The notes: generated from the sequence alone by a model not told the origin. A DNA stretch of 64,000 nucleotides from Burkholderiales bacterium (GCA_016196925.1 JACPWS010000083.1:1-64000), one strand, 5' to 3'; positions 38,395 to 49,150 are shown, counted from the first letter of the stretch. Translations and numbers: made by a program.

Positions 38395-39633
38395 TCAGAG
38401 ATCCAACAACAGGCGGGCCGGATCTTCCAGCGCATCTTTCATCGCCACCAGACCCAGCACTGCTTCGCGACCGTCGATGATACGGTGATCGTAAGACATC
38501 GCCAGGTAGTTCATAGGGCGGATCACGATCTGGCCGTTTTCAACCACGGCGCGGTCCTTGGTCGCATGCACGCCCAGGATCGCCGATTGCGGCGGGTTGA
38601 TGATAGGCGTGGACAGCATGGAGCCGAAAGTGCCGCCGTTGGAAATCGAGAAGGTGCCGCCGGTCAGGTCGTCCAGCGTCAGCTTGCCGTCTTTGGCCTT
38701 GGCGCCGAATTCCACGATTTTCTTTTCGATGTCGGCGATCGTCATCTGATCGGCATTGCGCAGGATAGGCACCACCAAGCCGCGTGGCGAACCGACTGCG
38801 ATACCGATATCGAAGTAACCGTGGTACACGATGTCATTGCCGTCGACCGAGGCGTTGATGATAGGGTACTTCTTCAATGCGGCCACCGCAGCCTTGACGA
38901 AGAAAGACATGAAGCCGAGCTTGACGCCGTGCTCTTTCTCGAACTTGTCTTTGTACTTGTTGCGCAATTCCATGACCGGGGCCATGTTGACTTCGTTAAA
39001 CGTGGTCAGGATCGCGTTGGTCGATTGCGACTGCACCAGACGCTCGGCGATACGGGCGCGCAAGCGGCTCATCGGTACGCGCTCTTCAGGGCGGTCGCCC
39101 AACTTAGCCACAGCCGGTGCCGCCACTTGCTGCAAGGCCGGCTTGGCGGCGGGAGCTGCCAGCGGTGCGACTGCAGGAGCGGCCTTGCCGGCTACGGCGG
39201 CCAGTACATCGCCCTTAGTCACACGGCCGTCTTTGCCGGAACCTTCGACCTGAGCAGCGGACATATTGTTGTCGGCCAGGATTTTTGCAGCAGCGGGCAT
39301 GGCGATGCCGGCCGCCGATTTTTCGGCAGGAGCCGCGACGGAAGCGACTGCCGCGACCGGGGCCGCTGCAGCGGCGCTGGCGCCGGCAGACGCTTCGGTA
39401 TCGAGCATAGCGATCACTTCGCCGGCCACCACGGTGCTGCCGTCGCCCTTGATGATCTGGGTGATCACACCGGCGGCCGGCGCCGGCAATTCCAGCACGA
39501 CCTTGTCGGTTTCGACGTCGATCAGGTTTTCGTCGCGGGCGACCGCCTCGCCGACTTTTTTATGCCAGGTCAGCAGGGTCGCTTCGGCGACGGATTCGGA
39601 TAACTGCGGAACTACTACTTCGATAATTGCCAT
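38395..39633 (-). CDS. odhB: 2-oxoglutarate dehydrogenase E2 (dihydrolipoyl succinyltransferase)
   Basis: A 412-residue E2. The lipoyl domain has the modified Lys44 in [14 protein letters not shown]. An Ala/Pro-rich linker leads to the E3-binding domain (about 107-143, [20 protein letters not shown]). The catalytic domain ends with [17 protein letters not shown] (His about 383, Asp about 387). It transfers succinyl groups to CoA in the TCA cycle. It sits between odhA and the PspC-like gene on the same strand. Confidence 0.97.
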   Translation of the reverse strand: MAIIEVVVPQLSESVAEATLLTWHKKVGEAVARDENLIDVETDKVVLELPAPAAGVITQIIKGDGSTVVAGEVIAMLDTEASAGASAAAAAPVAAVASVAAPAEKSAAGIAMPAAAKILADNNMSAAQVEGSGKDGRVTKGDVLAAVAGKAAPAVAPLAAPAAKPALQQVAAPAVAKLGDRPEERVPMSRLRARIAERLVQSQSTNAILTTFNEVNMAPVMELRNKYKDKFEKEHGVKLGFMSFFVKAAVAALKKYPIINASVDGNDIVYHGYFDIGIAVGSPRGLVVPILRNADQMTIADIEKKIVEFGAKAKDGKLTLDDLTGGTFSISNGGTFGSMLSTPIINPPQSAILGVHATKDRAVVENGQIVIRPMNYLAMSYDHRIIDGREAVLGLVAMKDALEDPARLLLDL

Positions 39634-39693
39634 TTTTTCTCTCCGTTTCGGGTAGCTTAGCGCTGCAGCAGCTTGTGCCGCAGCGCCGCCGTA

Positions 39694-42558
39694 TTATTTG
39701 GTCAGGACATAGCCCTTGAGTTTGGAAAATGCCGTTTCCAGCAAGGTTTTTTGCTGCGCATAGTGCTTGTCGTAGTAACCGACGGCAGGCGATGCGCTGG
39801 CTGGACGACCGGCATACGCCAGCTTCTGCCCCTCTTCCAAAGCTTCAAAAATATTGTGCTGAATCTGGAACCAGGCGCCCTGGTTTTGCGGCTCATCCTG
39901 CGCCCACACCAGTTCCGCCATGTGAGGGAATTTCTTGAGTTCGGCAGCAAAGCTCTTGTGCGGGAAAGGATACAGTTGCTCGATACGGACGATCGCGGTA
40001 TCGCTCTGACCGCGCTCTTTACGGGCGTTGACCAGATCGTAGTAAACCTTGCCGGAACAGGCGATCACGCGCTTGACCTTCTTGGCGTCGATCTTTTCAT
40101 CGACTTCACCGATCACGGTATGGAAGCTGCCCTTGGCCAGCTCGGACAATGGCGAACCGGCATCCTTGTTACGCAACAAGGACTTCGGCGTCATGATCAC
40201 CAGCGGCTTACGGAACTGACGTATCATCTGACGACGCAACAAGTGGAAAATTTGTGATGCGCTAGTCGGTTGCACCACTTGCATATTGTTGTCGGCGCAC
40301 AGTTGCAGGAAACGCTCGGGACGGGCGGAAGAGTGTTCCGGACCCTGGCCTTCGTAACCGTGCGGCAGCATCATCACCAGGCCGGATGCGCGGCCCCACT
40401 TCACTTCGCCGGAGCTGATGAACTGGTCGATCACGACTTGCGCGCCATTCGCGAAATCGCCGAATTGCGCTTCCCAGATGGTCAGCGTGTTTGGTTCGGC
40501 AGTCGAGTAACCGTATTCGAAACCGAGCACGGCTTCTTCCGACAACACCGAGTCGATCACGGTGAACGGCGCCTGTTTGTCGGAAATGTTTTGCAGGGGG
40601 ATATAGGTACCGGCATCCCAGCGCTCGCGCTTCTGGTCGTGCAAGACAGCGTGACGATGGACGAAGGTGCCGCGGCCGGCGTCCTGGCCGGTCAGGCGGA
40701 TCGCATAGCCGGAAGCCACCAGCGAAGCGTAAGCCAGATGCTCGCCCATGCCCCAGTCCAGATTCATTTCGCCACGGCCCATGGCGGCGCGGTCACCCAA
40801 CACTTTTTCCACCAGACTGTGCGGCTTGAAGCCTTCCGGCACAAAGGTGACGCGCTCTGCCAGACGTTTCAACTCGGTCGTTGGAACGGCGGTATCGGCG
40901 GCGTCGGTCCATTTGCGGTTCAGGAAGGGGATCCAGTCGACCGCATATTTGTTCTTGAAATTCGAGATGACAGGATCGACCGTATGCTTGCCGGCGTCCA
41001 TCGCGTCGCGGAAGGCTTTCACCATCTGATCGCCGCCCTCGGCGGCAATCGTGCCTTGCGCGGCCAGCTTGTCCGCGTACATTTTGCGGGTGCCTGGGTG
41101 CTGGGCGATTTTCTTGTACATCAAAGGCTGGGTCAGCGCCGGCGTATCTTGCTCGTTGTGGCCGAGTTTGCGGTAGCAAATGATGTCGACCACGATATCC
41201 TTCTTGAACTCCAGGCGGTAATCGAGCGCGATCTGGGTCGCCAGCACCACGGCTTCCGGATCGTCGGCGTTCACGTGCAAGACCGGTGCTTCTATCATCT
41301 TGACCACGTCGGAGCAATACAGGGTGGAACGGGTATCGCGCGGATCGGAAGTGGTGAAGCCGATCTGGTTATTGATCACGATATGCATCGTGCCGCCGGT
41401 ACCGTAGCCGCGCGTCTGCGCCAGATTCAGGGTTTCCATGACCACGCCCTGGCCGGCAAATGCGGCGTCGCCGTGCACCAGGATAGGCAAGACTTGCGAG
41501 CCGTCTTTGTCGCCACGGCGCTCCATGCGCGCCTTGACCGAACCTTCCACCACGGGATTCACGATTTCCAGGTGCGATGGATTGAAGGCCAGCGACAGAT
41601 GCACCGGGCCGCCCGGAGTCGAAATATCGGACGAGAAGCCCTGGTGGTATTTGACGTCGCCGGCCGGCAGATCGTCGCCGTGCTTGCCTTCGAATTCGGC
41701 AAACAAGTCTTGCGGCATCTTGCCGAGGGTGTTGACCAGCACGTTCAGACGGCCGCGGTGGGCCATGCCGATCACGATTTCTTCCACGCCGCGTTCGCCG
41801 GCGCGCTGGATAGTCTCATCCATGGAAGCGATAAAGCTTTCGCCGCCTTCCAGCGAGAAGCGCTTCTGACCGACATAGCGGGTATGCAGGTAGCGCTCCA
41901 GACCTTCAGCTGCGGTCAGGCGGTCGAGGATGTGTTTTTTCTTTTCAGCGGAGAAGCTGGGCGTGGAGCGTATCGCTTCCAGCTTTTGCTGCAGCCAGCG
42001 CTTTTCGGCCGGGTCGCTGATGTACATGAATTCCGCGCCGATGGAACGGCAATAGGTGTCGCGCAGAGAATTCAGCAAGTCGCGCAAGGAAGCGTTTTCC
42101 GGCCCGAAATAGGTATTGCTGATATTGAACTGCGTGTCCATATCGGCATCGGTGAAGCCGTAAAAACTCGGCTCCAGCTCAGGAATACTTGGGCGCTCCT
42201 GGCGCTGCAAAGGATCGAGATTGGCCCATTGGCTACCGAGAAAGCGGTAAGCGGCGATCAATTGCTGGGCGGCGACGCGCTTGCGCCCCATTTCAGCATC
42301 GCCGGCGGCGCTGACAGTACGGACCGGGCCTTGTTTGGCGCGTTCGGCAAACGAGGCGATCACAGGCGCATGGGCGACGTCGGGCTTGGCGGAACCATCG
42401 ACCGCAGGCACATTTTGCATCGCGTCGAAATAGGCACGCCAGTTATCGGGGACGGAACCGGGATTGTTCAGGTACGCTTCATACAGTTCTTCTACATACG
42501 GCGCATTGCCGCCGAACAAGTACGAGTTGGCGTTATATTGTTGCATCATCTTGCTCAC
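39694..42558 (-). CDS. sucA: 2-oxoglutarate dehydrogenase E1
   Basis: A 954-residue thiamine-diphosphate-dependent E1. Visible hallmarks are IGMAHRGRLNVLVN (about 266), HGDAAFAGQGVVMETLNLA (about 365) with the cofactor-binding IVINNQIGFTTSDP, and a late RLTGQDAGRGTFVHRHAVL segment. It decarboxylates 2-oxoglutarate and loads the E2 lipoyl group. It is preceded by a 276-bp gap containing the gltA terminator, so it has its own promoter; I could not pick a convincing one. Confidence 0.97.
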   Translation of the reverse strand: MSKMMQQYNANSYLFGGNAPYVEELYEAYLNNPGSVPDNWRAYFDAMQNVPAVDGSAKPDVAHAPVIASFAERAKQGPVRTVSAAGDAEMGRKRVAAQQLIAAYRFLGSQWANLDPLQRQERPSIPELEPSFYGFTDADMDTQFNISNTYFGPENASLRDLLNSLRDTYCRSIGAEFMYISDPAEKRWLQQKLEAIRSTPSFSAEKKKHILDRLTAAEGLERYLHTRYVGQKRFSLEGGESFIASMDETIQRAGERGVEEIVIGMAHRGRLNVLVNTLGKMPQDLFAEFEGKHGDDLPAGDVKYHQGFSSDISTPGGPVHLSLAFNPSHLEIVNPVVEGSVKARMERRGDKDGSQVLPILVHGDAAFAGQGVVMETLNLAQTRGYGTGGTMHIVINNQIGFTTSDPRDTRSTLYCSDVVKMIEAPVLHVNADDPEAVVLATQIALDYRLEFKKDIVVDIICYRKLGHNEQDTPALTQPLMYKKIAQHPGTRKMYADKLAAQGTIAAEGGDQMVKAFRDAMDAGKHTVDPVISNFKNKYAVDWIPFLNRKWTDAADTAVPTTELKRLAERVTFVPEGFKPHSLVEKVLGDRAAMGRGEMNLDWGMGEHLAYASLVASGYAIRLTGQDAGRGTFVHRHAVLHDQKRERWDAGTYIPLQNISDKQAPFTVIDSVLSEEAVLGFEYGYSTAEPNTLTIWEAQFGDFANGAQVVIDQFISSGEVKWGRASGLVMMLPHGYEGQGPEHSSARPERFLQLCADNNMQVVQPTSASQIFHLLRRQMIRQFRKPLVIMTPKSLLRNKDAGSPLSELAKGSFHTVIGEVDEKIDAKKVKRVIACSGKVYYDLVNARKERGQSDTAIVRIEQLYPFPHKSFAAELKKFPHMAELVWAQDEPQNQGAWFQIQHNIFEALEEGQKLAYAGRPASASPAVGYYDKHYAQQKTLLETAFSKLKGYVLTK

Positions 42559-42781
42559 CTTTCTTCGCGTTTCGCGAGATTAGCGGGTTAATCTAACCTT
42601 CCGCGACACGGCCTGACCGGTTAGCGGATTGCACATCAAGTTGTGGGGAAGGACTTGTTTCAAACTATTTTCGCGACTGAATCAAAATCCATACCAGCCT
42701 GGGCATGACTTTTGGCAGGCTCGCGAAAGCACATCTAAAATTCTCTTTCGAGCCGAAGCATAGCATAGTTAACGGAGAAAA

Positions 42782-42810
42782 AAAAAGCGAGCCGCCCGGA
42801 CTCGCTTTTT
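42782..42810 (-). terminator. Rho-independent terminator after gltA
   Basis: On the minus strand AAAAAGCGAG (42810-42801) pairs with CTCGCTTTTT (42791-42782), continuing into a long T run. It divides the sdh-gltA unit from the odh operon. Confidence 0.92.
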
Positions 42811-42834
42811 ACTACCAGTTCAAATTGACTTGAA

Positions 42835-44136
42835 TCAACGCTGTTCAATCGGCGGCACATCGCGCTTAGGCGAACCGATAAACAACTGACGCGGACGGCC
42901 GATCTTTTGCTCAGGATCGGAAATCATTTCTTTCCATTGAGCAATCCAGCCTACGGTACGCGCCAAGGCAAAGATACCGGTAAACAAGGCAGTCGGGATG
43001 CCCAGCGCGCGCTGCACGATGCCGGAGTAGAAGTCGACGTTAGGATACAGCTTGCGGCTGACGAAATATTCGTCTTCCAGCGCAATTTTCTCCAAGGCCA
43101 TCGCCAGCTTGAACAGAGGATCGTCTTGCAAGCCGAGTTCATTCAGCACTTCGTAGCAAGTTTCACGCATCAATTTGGCGCGCGGATCGTAGTTTTTATA
43201 CACACGATGACCGAAACCCATCAGTTTGACGCCGGAATTCTTGTCCTTCACCTGGGCGATGAAGGCAGGAATATTGTCTACGTTACCGATAGATTCCAGC
43301 ATATCGAGCGCAGCCTCATTGGCGCCGCCATGTGCAGGGCCCCACAGGCAAGCGATACCGGCAGCGATACAGGCGAAAGGATTGGCGCCGGAAGAGCCGG
43401 CCAGACGGACGGTGGAAGTAGAGGCATTTTGTTCGTGGTCTGCATGCAAGATCAGGATACGATCGAGCGCGCGCACCAGCACTTCATTTACTTCGTATTT
43501 GGCGCATGGCGTAGAGAACATCATGTGCATGAAGTTGGCGCTGTACGACAAGTCATTGCGTGGATACACGAAAGGCTGGCCGATAGAATATTTGTACGCC
43601 ATCGCCACCAGTGTCGGCATCTTGGCGACCAGACGGATAGCCGATACTTCGCGGTGATGCGGATCGTTGATATCGAGCGAATCGTGGTAGAACGAAGCCA
43701 GCGCGCCGACGGTGCCGACCAGCACCGACATAGGATGCGCATCGCGACGGAAACCGCGGAAGAAGAATTGCATCTGCTCGTGCACCATGGTGTGATTGGT
43801 GACGGTTGCAACGAATTTTCCTTTTTCCGCAGCAGTCGGCAATTCGCCATTCAACAGCAGGTAGCAAGTTTCCAGGAAGTCGCCACTGACTGCCAATTGC
43901 TCGATAGGGTAGCCGCGGTACAGCAATTCGCCTTTGTCGCCATCGATATAGGTGATGGAAGAGTTACAGGCCGCAGTCGACATGAAACCCGGGTCATAGG
44001 TAAACATGCCGGTCGCGCCGTACAGCTTACGGATATCGATGACATCAGGACCAACCGAGCCTTTGTAAATCGGCATTTCCAGCGACGGTGAGCCGTCGGA
44101 AAATGAGAGGGTTGCTTTTGTTTCAGAATTAGTCAT
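42835..44136 (-). CDS. gltA: citrate synthase
   Basis: Condenses oxaloacetate and acetyl-CoA. The 433-residue length equals that of the hexameric gram-negative type. Catalytic histidines lie in [13 protein letters not shown] and [14 protein letters not shown]. The N-terminal [24 protein letters not shown] is typical. I chose the ATG at 44136, as the extra 33 residues from 44235 are Cys-rich and unlike the family. It follows sdhE closely and ends in a strong terminator. Confidence 0.97.
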   Translation of the reverse strand: MTNSETKATLSFSDGSPSLEMPIYKGSVGPDVIDIRKLYGATGMFTYDPGFMSTAACNSSITYIDGDKGELLYRGYPIEQLAVSGDFLETCYLLLNGELPTAAEKGKFVATVTNHTMVHEQMQFFFRGFRRDAHPMSVLVGTVGALASFYHDSLDINDPHHREVSAIRLVAKMPTLVAMAYKYSIGQPFVYPRNDLSYSANFMHMMFSTPCAKYEVNEVLVRALDRILILHADHEQNASTSTVRLAGSSGANPFACIAAGIACLWGPAHGGANEAALDMLESIGNVDNIPAFIAQVKDKNSGVKLMGFGHRVYKNYDPRAKLMRETCYEVLNELGLQDDPLFKLAMALEKIALEDEYFVSRKLYPNVDFYSGIVQRALGIPTALFTGIFALARTVGWIAQWKEMISDPEQKIGRPRQLFIGSPKRDVPPIEQR

Positions 44137-44197
44137 GGCTCTTCCTTCAATCCAGGGTGAGTCGTTAATCAAAAAAACACAGAAAATTTTTTCCCGA

Positions 44198-44479
44198 TCA
44201 GGCGGTTTGCAAACGAAGCAACAAGGCGCGCACATGCGGCAAATCCACTTCCGCTTCCGGCTGCTTTTTCGCCATGATCAGGTCCATCAGGGTATTGTCC
44301 GACAATTCCATCAGGCGGCTGAAGGCATCCACTTCTTCGTCAGACAGGGATGCTTCATGCGCGTCCAGAAAACGGGTCAATATCAGATCGTTTTCCAGCA
44401 AACCGCGTCTGGCGCGCCATCTGAGGCGCGCACGCTTGACTGGGTCGCTTTGGTGGGATGTGACTATAGACTCAGACAT
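44198..44479 (-). CDS. sdhE: succinate dehydrogenase flavinylation factor SdhE
   Basis: A roughly 93-residue assembly factor that promotes FAD attachment to SdhA. The [19 protein letters not shown] motif includes the conserved RGxxE. The ATG at 44479 ([13 protein letters not shown]) resembles related proteins; an ATG six codons upstream (44497) is also possible and lies right after a long hairpin. Placed between sdhB and gltA, as in many Burkholderiales. Confidence 0.92.
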   Translation of the reverse strand: MSESIVTSHQSDPVKRARLRWRARRGLLENDLILTRFLDAHEASLSDEEVDAFSRLMELSDNTLMDLIMAKKQPEAEVDLPHVRALLLRLQTA

Positions 44480-44504
44480 ATATACTTTCAATTTCATCGT
44501 TTCC

Positions 44505-44549
44505 TATTTCATGCAGTTCTTGATCCAGCTCTAAAAACTGCATGAAATA
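44505..44549. repeat. perfect 14-bp inverted repeat between sdhB and sdhE
   Basis: TATTTCATGCAGTT (44505-44518) and AACTGCATGAAATA (44536-44549) are exact inverted copies around a 17-nt loop, and pairing extends by two more G-C pairs past a bulge. On the minus-strand mRNA it would form a long hairpin just before the sdhE ribosome site. There is no T run, so it is more likely an RNA stability or processing element than a terminator. Confidence 0.7.
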
Positions 44550-44589
44550 AGGGCGACACCGGCTTGGCATCGCTCTTATCGAATGCGTC

Positions 44590-45300
44590 TTACACCGCGC
44601 GACGCACCATCAATTCCTTGATTTTGCCGATGGCACGGGTAGGATTCAGACCTTTCGGGCAGACATCCACACAGTTCATGATCGTATGGCAGCGGAACAG
44701 GCGATACGGATCTTCCAGGTTGTCCAGACGCTCGCCGGTCGCCTGATCGCGCGAATCGGCGATGAAGCGGTAAGCCTGCAACAAGCCGGCCGGTCCGACG
44801 AATTTATCCGGATTCCACCAGAACGAAGGGCAAGAAGTCGAGCAGCAAGCGCACAGGATGCACTCGTACAGACCATCCAGTTCTTCGCGTTCGACCGGCG
44901 TTTGCAGACGCTCTTTTTCCGGAGGAATGCTGTCATTCATCAGGAAAGGCTTAATCGAATGGTATTGCTTGAAGAATTGCGTCATATCCACGATCAGATC
45001 GCGGATTACCGGCAAACCTGGCAATGGCCGCAACACGATAGGCTCGCTCAACTCGTTCAGGTTGGTGGTGCAAGCCAGGCCATTCTTGCCGTTGATATTC
45101 ATCGCATCGGAACCGCACACGCCTTCACGGCAAGAGCGGCGCAGCGCCAGCGAATCATCGACGTCGGCCTTGATGCGTTGCAAGGCATCCAGCAACATCT
45201 TGTCGGTATCTTGCAATTCCACCGTCAAGTCTTGCATGTAAGGCTTGGCGTCCTTGTCCGGATCGTAGCGGTAGATTTTAAATTTCAGTGTACGTGCCAT
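44590..45300 (-). CDS. sdhB: succinate dehydrogenase iron-sulfur subunit
   Basis: A 236-residue Fe-S subunit. The [2Fe-2S] ligands are in [15 protein letters not shown] (about 57-64). The ferredoxin-type clusters use [16 protein letters not shown] (about 150) and [17 protein letters not shown] (about 207). It transfers electrons from SdhA flavin to ubiquinone at SdhCD. It starts 12 bases after sdhA ends. Confidence 0.97.
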   Translation of the reverse strand: MARTLKFKIYRYDPDKDAKPYMQDLTVELQDTDKMLLDALQRIKADVDDSLALRRSCREGVCGSDAMNINGKNGLACTTNLNELSEPIVLRPLPGLPVIRDLIVDMTQFFKQYHSIKPFLMNDSIPPEKERLQTPVEREELDGLYECILCACCSTSCPSFWWNPDKFVGPAGLLQAYRFIADSRDQATGERLDNLEDPYRLFRCHTIMNCVDVCPKGLNPTRAIGKIKELMVRRAV

Positions 45301-45312
45301 ATCAGTATCTCT

Positions 45313-47088
45313 TTAGAATGTACGAGCCTTAGGCTTGAAGGTTTCCACGGTCAACGGCTTGGTGTTGACCGGCTTGTAGTCGAGGCGATTGCCCTCGGAA
45401 TACCACAAGGTATGCTTCATCCAGTTTTCATCATCGCGCTTCTCGTAATCACGGTGCGCATGCGCACCACGGGATTCCTTGCGAGCCAGCGCAGAAGTGA
45501 TGGTTGCCTTGGCTGTTTCTATCAGGTTATCCAGTTCCAGCGCTTCTACACGCGCCGTGTTGAAGACTTTGGATTTATCCTTGAACGAAACATGCTTGCA
45601 ACGCTCGGCGATTTCCATGATTTTATGGTAGCCGGTCTGCAGCAATTCTTCGGTGCGGAACACGCCGCAATATTGCTGCATGGTGCTGCGGATCGCATTC
45701 GCGACGTCTTGCACCCGCTCAGTACCGGTCGAGTTCTCCAGCGCAGCCAGACGCGCCAGCGCACGATCGGCGGCATCCGCCGGCAAGCCTTTGTGCTCTT
45801 TTTCCTTGAGACCGGAAGCAACGATGTGATTACCTGCCGCACGACCAAACACCACCAGATCCAGCAGTGAATTAGTGCCGAGACGATTCGCGCCATGCAC
45901 GGAAACGCAGGCGCATTCGCCGATCGCGTACATGCCGTTGACGATTTCGCTGACGCCATTCTTCGGTGCTACGACCTGGCCGTGAATATTGGTAGGAATA
46001 CCGCCCATCTGATAATGGATGGTAGGCACGACCGGGATAGGCTCTTTGGTGGCATCAACGTTGGCAAACTTGTGGCCGATTTCCAGAATCGAAGGCAAAC
46101 GCTTCTGGATGGTATCGGCGCCGATATGGCGCAGATCGAGCAAGACGTGATCCTTGTTCGGGCCGCAGCCGCGGCCTTCCTTGATTTCCTGATCCATGGA
46201 GCGCGAAACGAAATCGCGCGGCGCCAGATCCTTCAAGGTCGGCGCATAACGCTCCATGAAGCGCTCGCCCTGGCTATTGATCAGGATACCGCCTTCACCG
46301 CGCACACCTTCGGTAATCAGCACGCCGGCGCCGGACACACCGGTAGGATGGAATTGCCAGAATTCCATATCCTGCAGCGGCAAGCCAGCACGCGCCGCCA
46401 TACCCATGCCGTCGCCGGTATTGATGAAGGCATTGGTGGAAGCCGCGAAAATACGGCCGGCGCCGCCGGTGGCGAACAAAGTAGTCTTAGCTTCCAGCAT
46501 CATGACTTCGCCGGTTTCCATTTCCAGCGCAACCACGCCGAGCACATCGCCATCCTGATCGCGGATGATATCGATCGCCATCCATTCGACGAAGAAATGG
46601 GTGCGGGCGCGCACATTGCGCTGATACAGCGTGTGCAGCAAGGCGTGGCCGGTACGGTCCGCCGCCGCGCAGGCGCGCTGCACCGGCTTTTCACCGAAAT
46701 TCGCGGTATGGCCGCCGAAAGGACGCTGATAGATCGTGCCGTCCGAATTGCGGTCGAAAGGCATGCCGAAGTGTTCGAGCTCGTACACGACCTTCGGTGC
46801 TTCACGGCACATGAATTCGATCGCATCCTGGTCGCCCAGATAGTCGCCCCCCTTGACGGTGTCGAACATATGCCAGTACCAGTTGTCTTCCGCCATGTTG
46901 CCGAGCGAAGCGCCGATACCGCCCTGCGCCGCTACCGTATGCGAACGGGTAGGAAAAACCTTGGACAATACTGCGACGTTCAGACCAGCTTCAGCCAACT
47001 GCAGCGAAGCACGCATGCCGGAACCACCGGCACCAACGATAACCGCATCAAAGCGACGGGTAGGAATTGTGGATTTAATTGCAGCCAC
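45313..47088 (-). CDS. sdhA: succinate dehydrogenase flavoprotein subunit
   Basis: About 591 residues with covalent FAD at the His of [16 protein letters not shown] and the dinucleotide motif [12 protein letters not shown]. The active-site region [15 protein letters not shown] is present. The start is probably GTG at 47088 (reading [15 protein letters not shown]), with GAGAG upstream and the sdhD stop two bases before it. The longer in-frame reading to 47142 would run into sdhD and adds unrelated residues. Full length otherwise. Confidence 0.95.
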   Translation of the reverse strand: MAAIKSTIPTRRFDAVIVGAGGSGMRASLQLAEAGLNVAVLSKVFPTRSHTVAAQGGIGASLGNMAEDNWYWHMFDTVKGGDYLGDQDAIEFMCREAPKVVYELEHFGMPFDRNSDGTIYQRPFGGHTANFGEKPVQRACAAADRTGHALLHTLYQRNVRARTHFFVEWMAIDIIRDQDGDVLGVVALEMETGEVMMLEAKTTLFATGGAGRIFAASTNAFINTGDGMGMAARAGLPLQDMEFWQFHPTGVSGAGVLITEGVRGEGGILINSQGERFMERYAPTLKDLAPRDFVSRSMDQEIKEGRGCGPNKDHVLLDLRHIGADTIQKRLPSILEIGHKFANVDATKEPIPVVPTIHYQMGGIPTNIHGQVVAPKNGVSEIVNGMYAIGECACVSVHGANRLGTNSLLDLVVFGRAAGNHIVASGLKEKEHKGLPADAADRALARLAALENSTGTERVQDVANAIRSTMQQYCGVFRTEELLQTGYHKIMEIAERCKHVSFKDKSKVFNTARVEALELDNLIETAKATITSALARKESRGAHAHRDYEKRDDENWMKHTLWYSEGNRLDYKPVNTKPLTVETFKPKARTF

Positions 47089-47090
47089 GT

Positions 47091-47459
47091 TTATACTCTC
47101 CACAAAATCTGTGCGGCATAGCCGGCACAAGCGACCAGCCACAAAATGGTGGCGACCTGAAATACCAGACGAACAAACACATTGTGCGTCACATAATCCA
47201 TCCAGATATCACGCATACCGACCCAGGCGTGATACAACAAGGAAACGATCACAGTAAAAGTGGCCAGCTTGAACCACTGCTGAGCAAACAAACCCGCCCA
47301 ACCTTCATAGCTAAAATCATTGCCAGTCAAAAACAGCGACAACAGTAAAACCGTATACAAGGCCATGACGATGGCCGTCACACGCTGCGCCAGCCAATCG
47401 CGCAAACCGTAATGCGCACCTACAACCAGGCGCTTGGGGCCGATGTTGTTATTTGCCAT
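47091..47459 (-). CDS. sdhD: succinate dehydrogenase membrane anchor subunit
   Basis: A 122-residue protein with three predicted membrane helices. The motif [17 protein letters not shown] carries the conserved His/Asp for heme and quinone binding. It starts directly at the end of sdhC and is followed by sdhA. Together with SdhC it anchors SdhAB to the inner membrane. Confidence 0.95.
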   Translation of the reverse strand: MANNNIGPKRLVVGAHYGLRDWLAQRVTAIVMALYTVLLLSLFLTGNDFSYEGWAGLFAQQWFKLATFTVIVSLLYHAWVGMRDIWMDYVTHNVFVRLVFQVATILWLVACAGYAAQILWRV

Positions 47460-47867
47460 TTAAATTACTCCGAACAATTTCAAGCCTATCAAAGCTGCCA
47501 GACCAATACTGACAGCCAGCACGCCAACCGCAGATTTGCGCGCCGCATCCTTGTCCAGACCGTAATGCAAGTCCATGAACAGGTGACGGATACCGGCACA
47601 GAAATGATGCAGATAGGCCCAGACCAGCGCCAAAATGACCAGCTTCACAAAACCACCGGAAGTGAAATTCTTGAAGACGGAAAAAGAAACCTCAGAGGTA
47701 AGGCTCTTGTCCAGCAAATACAAAATGAACGGCAACAATAAGAACATCAACATGCCGCTCGCCCTATGCAAAATAGAGACAAAACCCGCCAGCGGCAGAC
47801 GATATCCCGTTGCATCTATCAGGCGCATGACGCCGTAGCGCGGCCTGCTCTTCACTACTTCAGACAT
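47460..47867 (-). CDS. sdhC: succinate dehydrogenase cytochrome b556 subunit
   Basis: About 135 residues with three membrane helices. RPLSPHLQIY-type motifs are replaced by RPRYGVMRLIDATGYRLPLAG, followed by SILHRASGMLMFLLLPF and HHFCAGIRHLFMDLHYGL, the latter with the heme His. The ATG at 47867 has GGGGAG upstream; a start five codons earlier is less likely. It is the first gene of the sdh operon. Confidence 0.95.
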   Translation of the reverse strand: MSEVVKSRPRYGVMRLIDATGYRLPLAGFVSILHRASGMLMFLLLPFILYLLDKSLTSEVSFSVFKNFTSGGFVKLVILALVWAYLHHFCAGIRHLFMDLHYGLDKDAARKSAVGVLAVSIGLAALIGLKLFGVI

Positions 47868-47923
47868 AAATAATCTCCCCATTAACTAGTCTGGATATAC
47901 AAACCTTGCAATTTTCGCTCATT

Positions 47924-47940
47924 TTGGTGCATTGCACCAA
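47924..47940. promoter_or_regulatory. inverted repeat TTGGTGC-ATT-GCACCAA upstream of sdhC
   Basis: Seven-base perfect arms are centred 65 bases upstream of the sdhC start, in the gap to the GntR gene. It is a possible operator for the sdh operon; the binding protein is unknown. The half-site order is opposite to the NtrC consensus. Confidence 0.5.
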
Positions 47941-48025
47941 CAAAAAACGACCTCGTTTTACAAAAAACCGCCATCTTATGCCAAATACGCACAAACAAAG
48001 TCGGGCGAACTGACCCAAATCAAGA

Positions 48026-48829
48026 TCAGCTCAACTCGTTCCGATAATGGTGATGCGAGGTCAGATACAAGCCACGGCGCAACTCCACCGGCTTATCGCC
48101 ATAAGTGAAAGATACCCGCTCCACATTCAACAAGGGCGCACCAACATCCACATGCAACAACTGCGCAGCGATCTCATCCGCACACACCGCCCGGATTTGC
48201 TCCGAGGCGCGTATCATGTGCGTGCCAAATTCAGTCTCGAACAAACCGTACATTGGCCCCTTGTATTCATTCAGCCGCTCAACAGTCAAACCCTTGAAAA
48301 TCGCTCCGGGCAACCATAAATCGTCGAGAATGGTCGGCACCCCCGAAAACGATTGCACACGACGAATAAACACCGCCGAATCACCCGATTTAATATCGAG
48401 CAAGCGCGCCACCTCCGCCGGAGCGCGCAAGCGCTTGACTTCGACGATCTGATTTTCAGGATAATGCGGAGCGCCCTCATCCGGTGCCAGGCGCAAAAAT
48501 CGAAATTGCGCACGCGCCTCATGGTGAGTCGCGACAAAAGTCCCCTTACCCTGACGGCGCACCACTAAATTTTCTGCAGACAATTCATCAATCGCCTTGC
48601 GCACCGTACCCTGACTCACTTTGAAACGAGCGGCCAACTCCATTTCACTGGGAATCAACTCGCCCGGCTTCCACTCACCGGACTGCAGACTCTGCGTAAT
48701 CAAGGCTTTAATCTGCTGATACAGCGGACTAAAAGTGGGAGACGCATTCACTGAGGGGCCACCTACTCCCGCCCCCGGAGTGGTCGGACTGATGAGCGGA
48801 TTATTTGCGCTTGACGTGGTTGAATTCAT
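48026..48829 (-). CDS. GntR/HutC-type transcriptional regulator
   Basis: About 267 residues. After a Ser/Pro-rich start, the winged-helix domain runs from LYQQIKALITQSLQSGEWKP through LIPSEMELAARFKVSQGTVR to RRQGKGTFVATH (about 30-100). A UTRA ligand-binding domain follows, placing it in the HutC subfamily. The start is probably the ATG at 48829 rather than 48859. Divergent from mdh and upstream of sdhC on the same strand, it is well placed to control the TCA genes. A perfect 18-bp palindrome lies 58 bases upstream, suggesting autoregulation. Confidence 0.9.
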   Translation of the reverse strand: MNSTTSSANNPLISPTTPGAGVGGPSVNASPTFSPLYQQIKALITQSLQSGEWKPGELIPSEMELAARFKVSQGTVRKAIDELSAENLVVRRQGKGTFVATHHEARAQFRFLRLAPDEGAPHYPENQIVEVKRLRAPAEVARLLDIKSGDSAVFIRRVQSFSGVPTILDDLWLPGAIFKGLTVERLNEYKGPMYGLFETEFGTHMIRASEQIRAVCADEIAAQLLHVDVGAPLLNVERVSFTYGDKPVELRRGLYLTSHHHYRNELS

Positions 48830-48886
48830 AGTCTGCAATTTCACCACAAAACCATTCATTTCGTCCAGAACAAAGTGTCAAGTGAT

Positions 48887-48904
48887 ATGTCTTATATAAG
48901 ACAT
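48887..48904. promoter_or_regulatory. perfect 18-bp palindrome, probable GntR operator
   Basis: ATGTCTTATATAAGACAT reads the same on both strands and is flanked by GTGTCA (48876-48881) and TGACAC (48916-48921). GntR/HutC sites follow a GT-n-TA-n-AC type palindrome, which this resembles. It lies between the divergent GntR and mdh starts and next to a TTGACA box. The rest of the 321-bp gap 48830-49150 holds no gene I can support. Confidence 0.7.
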
Positions 48905-48914
48905 AAGATATTGA

Positions 48915-48943
48915 TTGACACATCACCTCGCACAACCTAAACT
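48915..48943 (+). promoter_or_regulatory. putative sigma-70 promoter for mdh
   Basis: TTGACA (48915-48920) and TAAACT (48938-48943) are 17 bases apart. The -35 overlaps the outer arm of the palindromic operator, so a bound GntR protein could block it. The implied leader is about 200 nt. Confidence 0.5.
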
Positions 48944-49150
48944 CCCGAGCAAACGCGCTGAATTCAACACAGCCACACCAAGCAATATAGTGCGAACGAC
49001 CTCAATGTAAAGCTTTAAACACCCGCCAGACGCAAATTGGCTGACTGCGCGTGTTTTCATCGGTATCATTAGCGTTTGCATGCGACGGCAACACAGATTT
49101 GCCTTAGCACAGGTTTGAACATCGTTTTTACACCACCTCGGAGATGCATC

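Noticed and set aside
36548..39603. Plus-strand open frames of 489 and 432 residues opposite lpdA and odhB
   Set aside because: Antisense shadows of clear enzymes, rich in His and Arg, without conserved motifs.
40270..42591. A 773-residue plus-strand open frame opposite sucA
   Set aside because: It is the antisense shadow of a well-conserved gene; its translation is His/Gly/Arg-rich with no recognisable domain.
47924..47940. NtrC site upstream of sdhC
   Set aside because: The arms are in the reverse order (GGTGC then GCACC) to the NtrC consensus and the spacer is too short.
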